This document shows, in pieces, positions 1 to 11,421 of a stretch of DNA of 64,000 bases. The DNA comes from Hemileia vastatrix. Lineage: Eukaryota > Basidiomycota > Pucciniomycetes > Pucciniales > Zaghouaniaceae. The position numbers and the translations under genes were made by a program. The notes under the pieces are model-generated. The model was given only the letters and a program-made list of their open reading frames with translations, ran no database searches and was not told where the DNA came from. The stretch spans positions 22,191,501 to 22,255,500 of the forward strand of contig JASXTE010000016.1 of NCBI GenBank assembly GCA_030280995.1, written 5' to 3'. How positions within the stretch are numbered: the stretch's first letter is position 1; every line of letters starts with the position of its first letter.

Positions 1-116
1 CTCATATTATTTCTTATTAATTCAAAACAGCCCAGAGAACTTAGCTGGTGATTTATTTTTTATAGTAGCCAATTTTGCTTAAAGCAACATTAGCTGATCA
101 AATCTCACATTAAAAC

Positions 117-1375
117 CTCCCAGACAGTGCTATCTGGCTGGGAGAATAAAAATTAACTTTCAACCAAAGTCACTACAAGCAACTTTGGTTGCTTCAAAAA
201 ATGCCTTCAGCCAGTTTTAAACTGGCTACAAGTCAACAATTTTAAAAAAAATGAGCAAAGTTGCTGCATGCAAATTTGCTCTCTTTTAAGCAAAAAAATC
301 TTTCAGGCAGTTTAAAACTTCCTGCAAGATATATTATATAATTGACCAAAGCCACTAAAAGTGGCTTTAATCATTTTTTTTATATTCAATTAAACGCTGG
401 CAGCAAAATTTTTTTTTATTTTCAAACCCGAGCCACTTCCTGTGGCTCAGGTATTTTTTTTTATGTTATTTTAATTTACTACAAGCCAGGCTCCCCCTGG
501 CTGGGAGATGCAAGAATAAGCTCACAACCAAAGTCTCTTGTAGTGACTTTAGTTGCTTTAAAAAAATACCTGCAGCCAGTTTTAAACTGGCTGAAAGTCA
601 TTAATTTAAAAAGAAAAGCAAGCAAAGTTTCTGCTTGCAACTTCGCTTGCTTTTAAACACAACATCTTGCAGGCAGTTTTAAACTGCCTGAAAAATGTAT
701 TATTTAATTGACCAAAGCCACTTTTAGTGGCTTTGGTCAATTTTTTTTTATATTTTTTTAAATGCTGCAAGCTTAAATCTGGCAGAAATTTTTTTATTTA
801 TTTTCAAACCCAAGCCACTTCCTGTGGCTTGAGTTTTTTTTACTATGCACCAAGTAAGATATCCCTGATGGGGATATCCAGTCCAAGTTAAGGATATTTT
901 AGTAATGGACAAAAGGTAAGAAAAATATATGTAAGAAAAGCAAGTGCAAGAAAAATAAATTCAAGAAAAGTAAGTGTGAGAAAAATCACTTACAACCGTA
1001 AGAATTTTTTTTTTTCAAAAAAAATTAAAAAAAGGTAAAAAAACAGAAAAAAAAGAAAAAAAAATTAAAAATTAAAAATGAAAATAAAAAATCATTTTTT
1101 TTGAGAAAAAATAAAAAACAAAACTTCCTATGGTTGCAAAATATTTTTCTTACACTCATTTTTCACACATTTTTTTTTTTTTTTGCACATATTTTCCTTA
1201 CACTTATTTTTCTCCCACATATTTTTCTATCCTTTTGTCCCTCCCTACAATATCCCCAACTTTCACTGAATATCAACATCAGGGATATCTTACTTGGTGC
1301 ATAGTGAGTTTTTTTATGTAATTTTAAATCACTAACAGCCAGGCTCACTCTTGCTGGTAGTGTTATCTTAAATTA
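117..1375. repeat. Hairpin-rich 363-bp tandem repeat (two full units and a partial third)
   Basis: The block CTGGCTGGGAGA at 134 returns at 497, giving a period of 363 bp. A third partial unit resumes at about 1306-1375 after an inserted MITE. Each unit contains a series of short palindromes: a GCCAG..CTGGC stem, a GGCAGTTT-type stem, a CCAAAGCCAC..GTGGCTTTGG stem and a CAAGCCAC..GTGGCTTG stem, separated by T-rich spacers. Units differ by scattered substitutions, many of which keep the stems paired. I see no coding potential and do not recognise the family. It could be a satellite or a hairpin-rich non-autonomous element. Confidence 0.75.
842..1305. mobile_element. Foldback MITE with 29-bp perfect TIRs, Mutator-like
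   Basis: Positions 842-870 and 1277-1305 are perfect inverted repeats beginning ACTATGCACCAAGTAAGATA. Weaker inverted similarity continues inward for roughly 100 bp more, through arrays of GTAAGAAAAA-type motifs, so the element could fold into a long hairpin. The flanks are GAGTTTTTTT (831-840) and the same ten bases at 1306-1315, although a single T (841) lies between the left copy and the TIR. In the equivalent place of the neighbouring 363-bp unit only one such run occurs, which supports a duplication of about 10 bp. Long TIRs plus a 9-11-bp duplication fit Mutator-like elements. An alternative reading is a TA duplication at 844-845 and 1302-1303. No coding sequence is present. Confidence 0.7.
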
Positions 1376-1555
1376 GAAATCTTGAAAAAAAGATTAGAGG
1401 AAAGATAAAATGCATATTCTTTGATATATTAAGAGTTATGAGTGGTAGAGAATTGATGAAGGGATTAATGGCTCAAAAATAAAATGGGCCATTTCTGATA
1501 ATAAGAGTTCTAGAACAATAGATATTATATATGAAAATGAGATGGGATAGAGTAC
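1376..1555. other. Unassigned AT-rich spacer
   Basis: Sequence between the tandem repeat and the Harb-A terminus. I see no gene, repeat or structured motif in it. Confidence 0.5.
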
Positions 1556-1897
1556 ATTAGGGGGTCTCAAACTTGATCAAATATGCCACATAAACATGCC
1601 ACAAAAAGAGTACCAAACACTACATCAGAAAATTAAATACACCTGCCCTTGACAGGTGTATTGTGATGGTGTGTTTGACCTCAAACACGCCTTCTTTTGT
1701 GCAAAAAAATCCATCAAAAAATTTCTCTCCTTCATCTTTATTAGTCAGAACTAGGTACAGACACACCATCTCCTTAAATTTTTTTTCACCTAATTCTTAA
1801 GGGCTTATTATTCAACATGTGAAAAACGTGACTTCCCACCACTTAAGCAGCCCCTTCATCATTTAATCACCCTTAGTCTTCATCACCATTTACTAAC

Positions 1898-2257
1898 ATG
1901 CCTCTTTCAGTCCATCATCAACTAAAAATTACTGCTACTACTCTAGCCCTGGATCTATTGGTTAATTCTGATAAAAACTCCAATTCTGAAATTGACTTGG
2001 CTTACATGTGTGAAATGCTGCAGAATCACTACTTATATTCCAGAAAACCTTCCATACAGCACCAACCACAATTTAAACTTGAGGGTCTTTACAAAATTCC
2101 TGAAACTAGCTTTAAACAGAAATTTTTAACAACCTTTCCTGGATTTCTCAGTTTACTTGAATTGATAAAGGATCAGTAAATTTTCAGAAATAATTCCTGT
2201 TGTCCACAAGGAGATCCTGCTATTCAAATCTGTGTTGCACTTTGTCATTTTAGTTCA
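1898..2257 (+). pseudogene. HARBI1-like transposase N-terminal fragment
   Basis: An open frame of 93 codons (ATG at 1898, TAA at 2177-2179) continues in the same frame past the stop for about 25 codons. The part after the stop contains PQGDPAIQICVALCHF, which resembles the conserved HARBI1/DDE_4 N-terminal motif (hydrophobic Q-x-x-V-A-L followed by a small-residue stretch). Before the stop, the pattern FKQKFLTTFPGFLSLLELI resembles the helix ahead of it in HARBI1-like proteins. The catalytic DDE domain is missing. It lies just inside the left terminus of Harb-A. Assignment rests on motif memory and is tentative. Confidence 0.5.
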
Positions 2258-2583
2258 AATTAAAATGGTTCCACATTAACCAATCATGAAAACCTCTTCC
2301 AGATCATAGATGGAAATAAATATTTTGATTGTAAAACAATGCTTTGAATCTCTCTTATATACATCACATGCTTCTACTCTTGCTATTTTTTAGGATTTCA
2401 GTTGATTAAATTTTTTGTATTTAAATTATAAGTAACATTTTTCTCTATATCTACATGACTAAAATTAATTCTGGATTTCTATTAATAATTTGATTAAATA
2501 TGGTTTTTCAACAGCTTCATTAACCAATCCTTATGCACAAGAAATATGTATTCACAAATTTGAATTTTCTAAATCTAGAAATT

Positions 2584-2812
2584 TGGCATTACCCTCCCCT
2601 GCATTATACTATATTAGGGGTTGGGGATTGCCATTTTTTTCATGTCAAAAAATATTTTTTATGTCTGGAAAAAAATGGAAATACCTCCCCCTGCATTTTA
2701 CTGTGGGAGGGGGTGGGGATTGCCATTTTTTATGTCAAAATAAAATTTATGTCAGAAAAAAAATGGCAATACCTCCCCCTAAAATTCACTGTGGGAGGGG
2801 TTAAAGATTACC
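2584..2812 (+). repeat. Minisatellite of about 88 bp with internal palindrome, three copies
   Basis: Units start at 2584, 2676 and 2764. Each begins TGGCAATACC/TGGAAATACC, passes a CCTCCCC..GGGAGGGG palindrome and a GGGGATTGCCA block complementary to its own start, then an A/T-rich tail. The same unit occurs at about 50,700-50,830 in the opposite orientation inside Harb-B. No protein is plausible here. Confidence 0.7.
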
Positions 2813-3539
2813 AAATTTTCATTTTAATTTCATAAATTCTTGAATAAATCAATCATAAAAGATAATCAACCAATTCAAAGTAATGGGATTTACAATACCA
2901 CCTGCCAATGATATCATATGTGACCAAAGCCAAAGAAATAATATGACAAGCATTGTATTTAGAATTCATCCATTCAATTCAAATAAATGATTAAATGAAC
3001 ACATTTATACAGCAGTAAGGCTCAATTGCACAAAAGTTTTTCTTGATTGATTATCTTTAATAATTGATAATCTAAAAATATATGAAATAAAAAAAAAGAA
3101 AATCTTCTAATTACCATATTTAGAGCCCCTCCCTAAATATTTACTAGAAATCAACCCTTCACCCCTTGCTTTACTTATCTGGTTTATCAAACTTTGGTTG
3201 ATCTGGAATGAAAAAACAAAATGAGTAATCATTAGACAAGATTCCAAAAAAATGAGTAAACTTTTTACAAGATTCCAAACAAGGAGTTTCTTTGGTATTT
3301 TGATTATTATCTCTAAATTTTTGATTGATGATTATCCTGAGAAGAGTTCCAAATAGATTTGATGATACCATTTCCTGAAAAAAATCCAAAAAATCAACAA
3401 ATCAGGGGAAAAAATATTAATAAAGAAGAAAAATTGAGGAAACAAATGATAAAAAAAAGTTGAGGAATTGACACACCTTGGGAGTGGTACAATGAGAAGT
3501 ATCAGAAAAATATGCATATTATGGAATATCAAAATTCAA

Positions 3540-4290
3540 AAATGTAAATTAGTTAACATAGGAAGACTCAACTTTATAAGTAAATATCTCAGAAATTTAT
3601 AAGCCAAAATTTATTTTGCTTTTCTGGAAATTAAATTAATGTCTCTAGAGAACCTGTAATCAAAATAATATGAGATTTGAATGAGCCAAAATTCAGCAAA
3701 TGTTAATATTCATCCTCATGAAAAAAAAATCACCAAATAGGAAGGACTCATCAAAAAAAGATATTTCTCTGATAAAATTAGAGCCAAAAGACTGAAGTAT
3801 GATTTGAAATTGATTGAATAAGACCTATATGCATATTATGCAACATTGAACTTAAAAAATGTATATTAGTCTATGAAACAAGACTCAAATTTGGAAGCAG
3901 ATATCTCAGCAACCACTGGAACAACTTCAATGCCTTTTTCTGGAAATAAAGCCATGCTTCTGGAGAGTCTTCCACCAAAAGGATATTTAACTTAAATAAC
4001 CCTAACCCTATTTCTGACTCTTTTTTTTACTTAAAAGAAAATCAAAATAGGGTTATAAAAATTAAAGCCAGGGATTATCAATGGGCTTAAAAGATGTATT
4101 TTAGCTACCTATGTTATTTATAAGTATTATATTTGTTCAAGAGTAAGATCTACTTGAGAAGATTAGAAAAAATTGATGGAAGTTTGAGCCAAGTGGATGA
4201 TAAATATCTCAACAAAAAGTCAGACAAATCAGATGTAGCTTGGTAGATATGAAAGCCAGGCTTCTGGAGAACCTTCTTAAAAAAGGAAAT
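3540..4290. repeat. Degenerate subrepeats of Harb-A
   Basis: A motif with GATATCTCAGCAACCACTGG, then TTTTTCTGGAAAT and GCTTCTGGAGA, recurs about four times with heavy divergence (around 3575, 3755, 3900 and 4200). Its reverse complement recurs at about 33,890-34,190 and 49,840-49,950. A donor-like sequence on the minus strand follows near 4393. Probably part of the Harbinger-like family's internal region. No coding assignment can be made. Confidence 0.5.
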
Positions 4291-5081
4291 GTGATTTGAG
4301 AAAACAAAAAAAAGAATTTGAAACAATAAAGAACACAAATTAAGAAAAAGAACATCAGTTATAATAGAAAAAAAGATGGTGGAAGAATGACTTACCTGAT
4401 GAGATGTCTTCAAAGATGTAAGAGGACCAGATAGAAGTTCAGGAAGTGATGGATAAAAGAAAAAGAAAAAGAGTTAAGGAAGTGAGAGAAGATGAATAAA
4501 AAGATGAGGGATTATTAAAAAACAGAAAAAATGAAAAATTATGCAATTTCTGAAAATATGCAACTTCATGTTGAGATGATGAACCAAAATGAATAAGGAA
4601 GGGAAAAAATATGCTTTCAGTGAAAATTCAAAATAAAAGTCAATATGCAAAAAGAAAATAACAAACCCAAGTGGAAAGTACATGAAACTTAATCATTTTG
4701 AGAGCATGAAAAAAGGATTTAAAAGGGCTGTGTTGAGAATTTTGTAGTGTGATTAGCATGATGACTGAGCTTTGAGGATAGAAACTTGATCAGGAATTTT
4801 TGAAAAAAAATGAAATGAAAAGTGCAAAACTTACTGGGGCATGGTGTGTAAAATTTGTATCAAAAAAGTGGGAGGGGAAAGATGTGATGTGTGGTGAATC
4901 GGGAGGATCTATATATTGGTGGGCTGAGCTGTGGTTGGAAAATTTGCACTAAATTAGGATGTATTTGACCCCATGTTTGAGATGTCAGGTACCAAATCAG
5001 CTATGTTTCATGGTGTTTTTATGAGGAGGTTTTCAAATGAAATCCACAAGGAATATTTGTTCAAGTTTGAGACCCCCTATT

Positions 5082-6320
5082 AAAAAGTAGATGGGTAGAG
5101 GAGGAGTAAGATATCCTTAAGAAGATGAATAAAATATTACTTTCAAAATTTTTTACAGATAAATATTAAATTGAAATAAATTTTGTAAATATTTTTTTCA
5201 TTATATTGGCTTCCACTTTTAAATGCAGTTACTATTTCACATGTACTCATACCAAAACTTTTGAAAGTGATTTATATAAGCATTAAATATTTAAATAGGA
5301 AAACTTGCATATTAATTTCCATAACAGCCTTTCAAGTTATACACTTTAAGGACTATTTTTATTTATTTAAATATAAATATTTCCTTTAATTGAGTACCTG
5401 AAGATTTTATTTTCAATAGCCTTTAGGTCTTATATTTTAGGTAAAATAAAAAAATTATACAAAATTTATTTTTACAAAGAATTGATAGATTTGAAGTGAG
5501 AAGTCACTATACTCTTTTTAAAATTTGAAAATAGGAATGGCATTAATTATTTCAATTCCTATAGTTATTAATATTTGTGATAAAAAAATTTGCTAAATTT
5601 ATCTACTGTTGCAATTATGTAGTGAAAGATATCATTATTGTAAATTAAATTTACCTTCATAATTTTATGGTTTATCTTTTGGATGAAAAGTAATGCTTAG
5701 ATGTGTTAAGGAATAATTTTCATCCTCCAAATCAACAATCATATTGGATATTCAAAAGCTTATGTTGGATCAATATTTGCTCAATGAAGGATAAAATCAT
5801 GGTTATAGTTGATCAACTTATGCATAACTTGAGATCAATTGAGGTTCATTTTTGGACCAATCTGAGAATAAATGTAAATCTAACTCTAGTTTATTTATGG
5901 CTATAAAGTATTCATAAACCTGGCATAATAAAGGGACACTCTAAAGTTCAGGAGAGGGGATTGCTAGAAGTTCACCCCTTGATTTCCCTTGGTGAATGTC
6001 AATACCTTCAAGAAAGAAAGAAATGTCTTTACTATCTAGGATCAAAGGTCAAGTGTTGTAAAAAAATTTTGTTTAAAAAAGAAGAAAGTCAAAGAAATAT
6101 AACTTGGAGGATCTCAACCCTGCATAATAGCAAATTTTCATTCAGGACAGAAAAGGGGTGATGCTTCAATCTCTGGATCAGAAAATTCTTAAAAGATTGC
6201 TTTAAGTTTCATAATTGACTCATTAATCAAACTGAATAGTCTGTTGTCTTTCTCACACTTATCATAAAGTTGAAGCGAATGTTAAGTTTTTTTTATCTGT
6301 CCTTCTTTCTCTCATTCCAG
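5082..6320. other. Unassigned AT-rich stretch
   Basis: No recognisable gene or repeat. Short open frames at 5703-5906 and 5961-6161 show no motif and no good start context. The second may be upstream exon sequence of the candidate gene that follows, but I cannot show splice continuity. Confidence 0.4.
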
Positions 6321-6729
6321 ATTGGTTTGATTACTTGGGTTACATTTTTGAAGGTGCAAACAATACTTGAAGACTTTGAAAAAGAATCATCATCAGATAA
6401 ATCAGAAAAATCTCAAAAACCAACTGAAGGTGCACAACTTTCTGCAAAACATTATTGTATAGTTGGTGAAATAATGAACTCACTCCATATACAGCTTTAT
6501 ATCAGTGGGTATAAAGAAGGAAAAATCTTTGTTAACCTAGCCAATCCTAGGCAATGGATTAAAATTGATCACCCAATGGCTGACAGCTGGTCCAAAGAAA
6601 TAGTAAGTGACTACATTAGGTTGTTTAAATTTATTATTTTTCCATATTTCTTTCTGGATGCAGGTTAGTATTTCAAAAGCAAAACTTAAATCCCCTCCCA
6701 AATTGTTGCCCATATTTCCTACTTCATAA
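6321..6729 (+). CDS. Last two exons of a candidate spliced gene, function unknown
   Basis: An acceptor TTCCAG ends at 6320. The exon 6321-6602 reads through 94 codons, and a donor GTAAGTG at 6603 opens a 61-nt intron ending ATGCAG at 6663. The next exon, 6664-6729, continues in phase 0 and ends in TAA after 21 codons. The protein has an acidic Ser/Glu/Lys-rich stretch, then a folded-looking segment with HPMADSW, and a Lys/Pro-rich tail. I do not recognise the family. The upstream exons and start codon are not identified; an alternative ATG at 6270 would be read through the putative intron. It could be a captured or relict transposon gene. Confidence 0.4.
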
Positions 6730-7628
6730 TAAATGATGGTTGATTCCCTTACAATTTTCCCTATACTAAATAACTCAACTTTGGTACTTCTTAAATGGCT
6801 CTTTCATTTCCTTTCCCACCTTGACTTATCTCACTTTTACCTAGTATTATTTTATTTTCTCCTTCCTACATGCCCCAGCCAGGTGAGTTTGTATAAAATT
6901 AAAAAGAAAGTAAAGATAAAATAAAATGAATAATAGAAAAATAGTTAACTATTGAGGGGGTAATGATAGAATGATTGATGAACAAGGAGTGCAAGACATT
7001 TGCACTGAAGCTCCAGTGAATTGGTGGAATTTGAAAATGTGTGTTGTGTTTGCATTGGTATTTGCAGGGGAAGTGTGGCATTCCAAGGGAAGGCCTTATG
7101 ATGTCAATTTTTTTTGGATTATGTTATTTTCAGAATTTTGAATTATTTTGGATTTTATGGGGTCTATTTGTATATTTTCATCAAAACAAAAAGGGTTATT
7201 TTTAAGCTCAATATGGATTTATTTATCATTGGAAGATGTGGACACTTTTGAAGGATTTATAATTTTAATTGAGCAATATAGTTTTTATATATTTGGAGAT
7301 GGCTTTATTGGATTTTTGGGGTGATTCTCTATCTTTGAGGTATTTTCTGAGGCTCTCTTAGGTTTGTTTTTGGAAGATTATTAGATATTTTCTGGATTTT
7401 CAGGCTGGATATTTAGAATTTTGGAAATTGATTACTATTATTGGATAGCCCTGATGTTTCTCTATCTTTTATGTCTTGATGGTTTTTTATAATATTATAC
7501 TGCTTTCTTAGTGCTTTAGTTGATTTATTTTTTCTCAGTATTATTTGTGGATTTAGTGTGCTCATGAAATGGCCACAGAGCTCCAGTAGCCCAGTGCGCT
7601 CCAATTTTCGCTGGTTATTTTCAGGTGA
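6730..7628. other. Unassigned stretch
   Basis: AT-rich, T-rich on the plus strand from about 7090. Short frames on either strand have low-complexity hydrophobic translations and no motifs. Nothing supportable. Confidence 0.4.
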
Positions 7629-7775
7629 GAGAGCAAAGTGTAGTGGAAAAATTCTGTCACTGTGGCAAAATTATCTCACTGTGGAAAAATTACCCCATTA
7701 TGGAAAAAAGAGCTCCTGTGGCAAAATTAGCTCTCAATGGGAAGCTTTGGTCACTCTGGAAAAATTTAGTTATTA
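7629..7775 (+). repeat. Short minisatellite, unit about 18-20 bp
   Basis: At least six imperfect units of the pattern TCACTGTGGAAAAATTA follow one another, with CTGTGG(C/A)AAAATT recurring at about 7660, 7682, 7700, 7718 and 7758. An open frame crosses the array but its translation is simply repetitive. No protein is claimed. Confidence 0.55.
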
Positions 7776-8935
7776 AATTGATTATGCTACTAGATCACTG
7801 AATTATTGTAGAGAATATGCATGTAGGGTATTGTTATGAAGGCCAAGAGGAGGAAAATCATAGGGAAAGGGGATTGGCTTAGTCCTTTACTTATTTTTGA
7901 CATATTAATTTCAAGTATAAGGGTCTTTTTTAGAATTTAACAATAATTTAACAATATTAAACATAACTCAACAATACTTTATACTAATATCAACATATAG
8001 GGTACAATTAGATAGCTCTCATCCTTGGTGACTCAAATTTATTACTTTCTCTATAAATTTCATAAAACATAAAAAAATAATAAAGTACACTCTTTTAAGT
8101 AGCTTTTCTCTGGTGCAACTTTTTATTGCATTTCAGTGTTTTTTTGAACAGGTCCTTATCATCTCAAATTCAACAAATCTAAATAATTCAATAGTGTTTT
8201 TTTCATCAAGTAAGCTTTTCAGCTTATTTAATTGAACACCCATATTTTACTTAAAGGGACAGGGTTTTCTATTGTTTCTCCAACTCCCTTGGATTCTGCT
8301 TACATCAAGGCAGCTTTAAGAGTCTTTATACAGTTCTCACACATTTTATGTAAATCAAATACAAATCCCCATGTAAAAATCACACTGGGAACTTCTACAG
8401 TTTGTTGGTGGTGTAATAGAGGTATTAGAATTAGTGGATCCACAATTAAATTAATTTCAGATAAAAATCCTTATTCCCCAATTATCTTCCACAATTATTT
8501 TTGAAAATAATTAAGTTGTTAGACATTTTATGTGTCAAAGTTCACCTCTTATCTGAATTTTTTTATCCTCAATTTTTCATAACCACATCTTGGACAACTT
8601 TCTGAATATGCCAGTCTCCCTACCTTGCTGTGCACTCCCATCCTGTCTATTTCTTCAATCCATTCAGATTCCTTCCCCATCTCATCTGCTTATTTCAGCT
8701 CATCTTCCTCATCAAATATCTTAACATGCCTCATCATTACATATCTTCTCATAGGTAGTTATCTCCCACTTTTTTTTCAAATCCAGATACTTACTCCCAC
8801 TTTCACCTTCTCCTCTAAAAATCAAGGACTATTCAAATAAAAAAGGATGATCACCTCATACTTATAAACATGATAAGAACTAAGACTCATTATTATTCTT
8901 GTTTTGGTACTGACAATGTAACTTAAGTGAGACAG
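7776..8935. other. Unassigned stretch
   Basis: No recognisable gene. A 90-codon open frame at 8232-8504 has a mixed composition but no motif or homologue I know, and a serine-rich frame at 8625-8840 looks like pyrimidine-rich sequence read by chance. Confidence 0.4.
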
Positions 8936-10014
8936 CCCCCACCTTCTTCAAAATTCAATGGCTATCTTCTAATTGCCAATGAATTGAGAAATAATACAAA
9001 GAGAAGGATTGATCTTCTACCAAAACAAGATATCTGAATGTTTCAAGAACTATTGAGAGAAATTCAAGAAGGTTAAGACTCTCTCATCTTACACTTATTT
9101 TGGCATTACAGAATTTGATATCAGTATGGGCATTAAATCTATAGATGATAAACTTGATTCTTTATGTCTTTACTCTAAAGAGAAGGATTCTATATTTGGA
9201 GAGCCAGCTTTTGTTAATACTTCAGAAATCTCAGATGGAGAAGATTCTATTTCCAAAAATGATATCAAGAGAAATCTTTTTGAATCCTTGTCCTCAACTC
9301 AAACCTCCACTCTTTTTAATTCAACCAAACAAGATATATTTTCTATAGATCCTTATGGTGATATAAACCAGCCAAATCTAACTCCAGTGAGTCTTTTTTG
9401 CCTGTATCTAGTTGATTTTTTCATTTTTATTTACTTCATTTTTTCTTATTTCTAAAAAGGCTGATGAACAAACCCAGGAGCCACAATTGAGTGATTCTGA
9501 TGCTAGCAACAATTATGATGATGAAAAAAATATACCGAATTTCTCCAAAAAAAAGAAAAAAATTCAACTACTCTAAATCTCAGAAGCAAAAGAAAATGAA
9601 AAATAGATAGTACATCTTGAACCCCTATTTCTTCTATCAAACATTTTTTTATAGAAAAATGATGCTGGTCAGTGATAGGATACCTCTTAATTTTTTAGTC
9701 TATTTTTGTTTCATTTTTGGGCAATATTTTTTTAACTTTTTAGGTAAAGCTGAAGTTGCACAAGAGACTCTTAAATTTGAAAAGCAAAAGTTTTACCTCT
9801 CTATGAGCTCTCTTCACAGAGGGATAATAGGGAACAAGACTTGGAGGAGACGAAATTCATGCTGAATCTAAGTATTAAAAAATAAAAGGAAGAGGAGAAA
9901 GCTCTCAAGTACATTTTTCTATTGGATCAGATGAAACTCAAGTATCAACTTGAAGATGATTCTAAAAAGAAATTTTTCTCGATAGAATATGTTAAAGCTA
10001 ATAAATCTATTTAA
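8936..10014 (+). pseudogene. Coiled-coil ORF1-like gene of a Harbinger-like element, spliced and decayed
   Basis: From ATG 9126 the frame runs to 9386, a 73-nt intron (GTGAGTC..AAAAAG, 9387-9459) is removed in phase 0, and the next exon 9460-9576 continues an acidic then lysine-rich sequence to a stop. Further on, 9744-10014 encodes, with frame breaks and an in-frame TAA, a charged coiled coil with LDQMKLKYQLEDDSKKK. A closely similar coiled coil is encoded on the minus strand at 51,425-51,664. Position and composition recall the DNA-binding partner (ORF1) of PIF/Harbinger transposons. A possible earlier exon lies at 8,940-9,055. Assignment is inference from the paralogue and from nearby Harbinger-like termini. 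Confidence 0.45.
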
Positions 10015-10099
10015 AAAATTGAATGCTTAATGGAATTTTTTGATTGATTACTAGTTTATTTGTTTTATTTCCCACTTCTTTTGTTTATAATTTTTCCAA

Positions 10100-11314
10100 T
10101 GTAGACTGTTCTAAAGTACTAACCAGTAGACACAATGCGAGATGGGCTGGTTCTCCTCTTCACTTTCTAAAAAGAAGCTCCTTCCACTCTTATTTTTAAA
10201 GACAGTGCAATAATGTGTAACACTAATAATTGATCAGAAAATCTATAAGTTGAGAGATGAGTTATAGAGATCAGGAAAAAACAAGTATTACTATCTGGAT
10301 ATTTCTATTCTTAACAAGCGCTAATATTCACAGCTACTCCCTCTTGAAGCGCTCTCTTTGAATATGCCTTATTATAGCAATAAAATAACTCTAGTAATAG
10401 TCAATCCTACTAAATCTATATATTCTTTCTATGTTGCGCTCTTTTCACTATACTATAGTAAAATGCACACACAGACACAAAAATGATAAAATATTTAGAA
10501 AAATATCTCTAATTAAATTATTCTATTCTTCTTATATTCTACTTATGAAAAAGTCTCCCTATCTCTATCAAATAGTCCTCCTTTGATATTTTTCCAGTAC
10601 TCAAGACACAGTTCCCTAGTGGATCTTCAGCGCTGGCTCTAGCGCCACATTAGTAAACAATAACTAATATATTAGTAAAACACCTACACTGCTTGTAGCA
10701 ACTACAGCGCCTAAGACATATCCTATGATTACTAACACTAGTATTAACTTTTTTCACTCATACACCACATATGCGCTTTTGACTATACCTTTGTTATGTT
10801 TCAGCGCTACTTTCAGGTTTGACCCATTCTAACGCTGATCCTAGTTGCCTTGACTCTTGGGTAGTTTTGTGATTGAGTCCCCACTTTCCTTTCCTTAATA
10901 CTAAGTTCATAGTTCTGATGATTCACTTAACTAGTTAGCCTCCTTTATTACCTGTTTCAGTAAGTTTACCCAACTAGCCGCGGTGCAGTATACAATGCAC
11001 TTGAGTCGTCCTTAAGCCATAACTCCTTCCTTAATGTGTAACACACAATTATTGGAAAATCCAAATCCATATTGTTCAGCGCTTGCAGTCCTAAATCAAT
11101 AACACACTATTCCTTATTGTGCGGCATATCTCACTGCAAAATCTGAGCACACCAACCCTTAATCCTTTTCCGCGCTTCCATTTCCTTTGTTCTTTGAAAC
11201 ACACAAATACATATTATATTTTAGCACTACCTACTGGGCTAACTCCCTTTGTCCTTCCTGGACTACGCGCGCTGATTGGTCTAAAATTATGCTACCTGCA
11301 AGGCACGTACCACA
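10100..11314 (-). repeat. Ty3-1 3' LTR (left)
   Basis: On the plus strand it begins TGTAGACTGTTCTAAAGTAC and ends GTACCACA, so each strand starts TGT and ends ACA. It is nearly identical to 18,724-19,938 apart from scattered substitutions. It contains many AGCGCT/GCGC motifs in otherwise AT-rich DNA. Confidence 0.92.
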
Positions 11315-11324
11315 TCCTCCCTCT
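11315..11324 (-). promoter_or_regulatory. Ty3-1 polypurine tract
   Basis: Read on the minus strand, AGAGGGAGGA sits immediately before the TGTGG start of the 3' LTR, the expected site of plus-strand priming. Confidence 0.75.
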
Positions 11325-11348
11325 ACTTGCGACTGTCCCCAGGAGCCC

Positions 11349-11355
11349 ATAAATA
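11349..11355 (+). promoter_or_regulatory. TATA-like element of the antisense gene
   Basis: ATAAATA lies 35 bp inside the 3' LTR edge, upstream of and on the same strand as the antisense zinc-cluster gene. Weak on its own; supported by the similarly placed TATAAAA at 60,999 in Ty3-4. Confidence 0.35.
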
Positions 11356-11421
11356 CCTGCGTCTTGCAGCGTTTCCTTCCTCCATCTTCTATCTTCTTCT
11401 CTTATTTTCCTTTATATTTTT

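Larger units (their letters stand above)
1559..5078. mobile_element. Harb-A: PIF/Harbinger-like element with terminal inverted repeats
   Basis: The left end starts AGGGGGTCTCAAACTTGATC (1559) and the right end is its reverse complement (5053-5078), with one mismatch over about 26 bp. Both ends are flanked by ATT (1556-1558 and 5079-5081). A three-base duplication and G-rich termini fit the PIF/Harbinger group. The interior holds a broken fragment resembling a HARBI1-type transposase, an 88-bp palindromic minisatellite and degenerate subrepeats. Two other ends in the window share the terminus ATT plus AGGGGGT (23,390 inverted, and 32,020). Classification is inference; the termini are directly visible. 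Confidence 0.65.

Noticed and set aside
1101..1348. Overlapping small frames in 1.1-1.35 kb
   Set aside because: They lie within the inverted-repeat arms of the MITE and read low-complexity sequence.
3990..4010. Two telomere-like CCCTAA repeats
   Set aside because: Only about two units, inside Harb-A; no array and no sign of a chromosome end.
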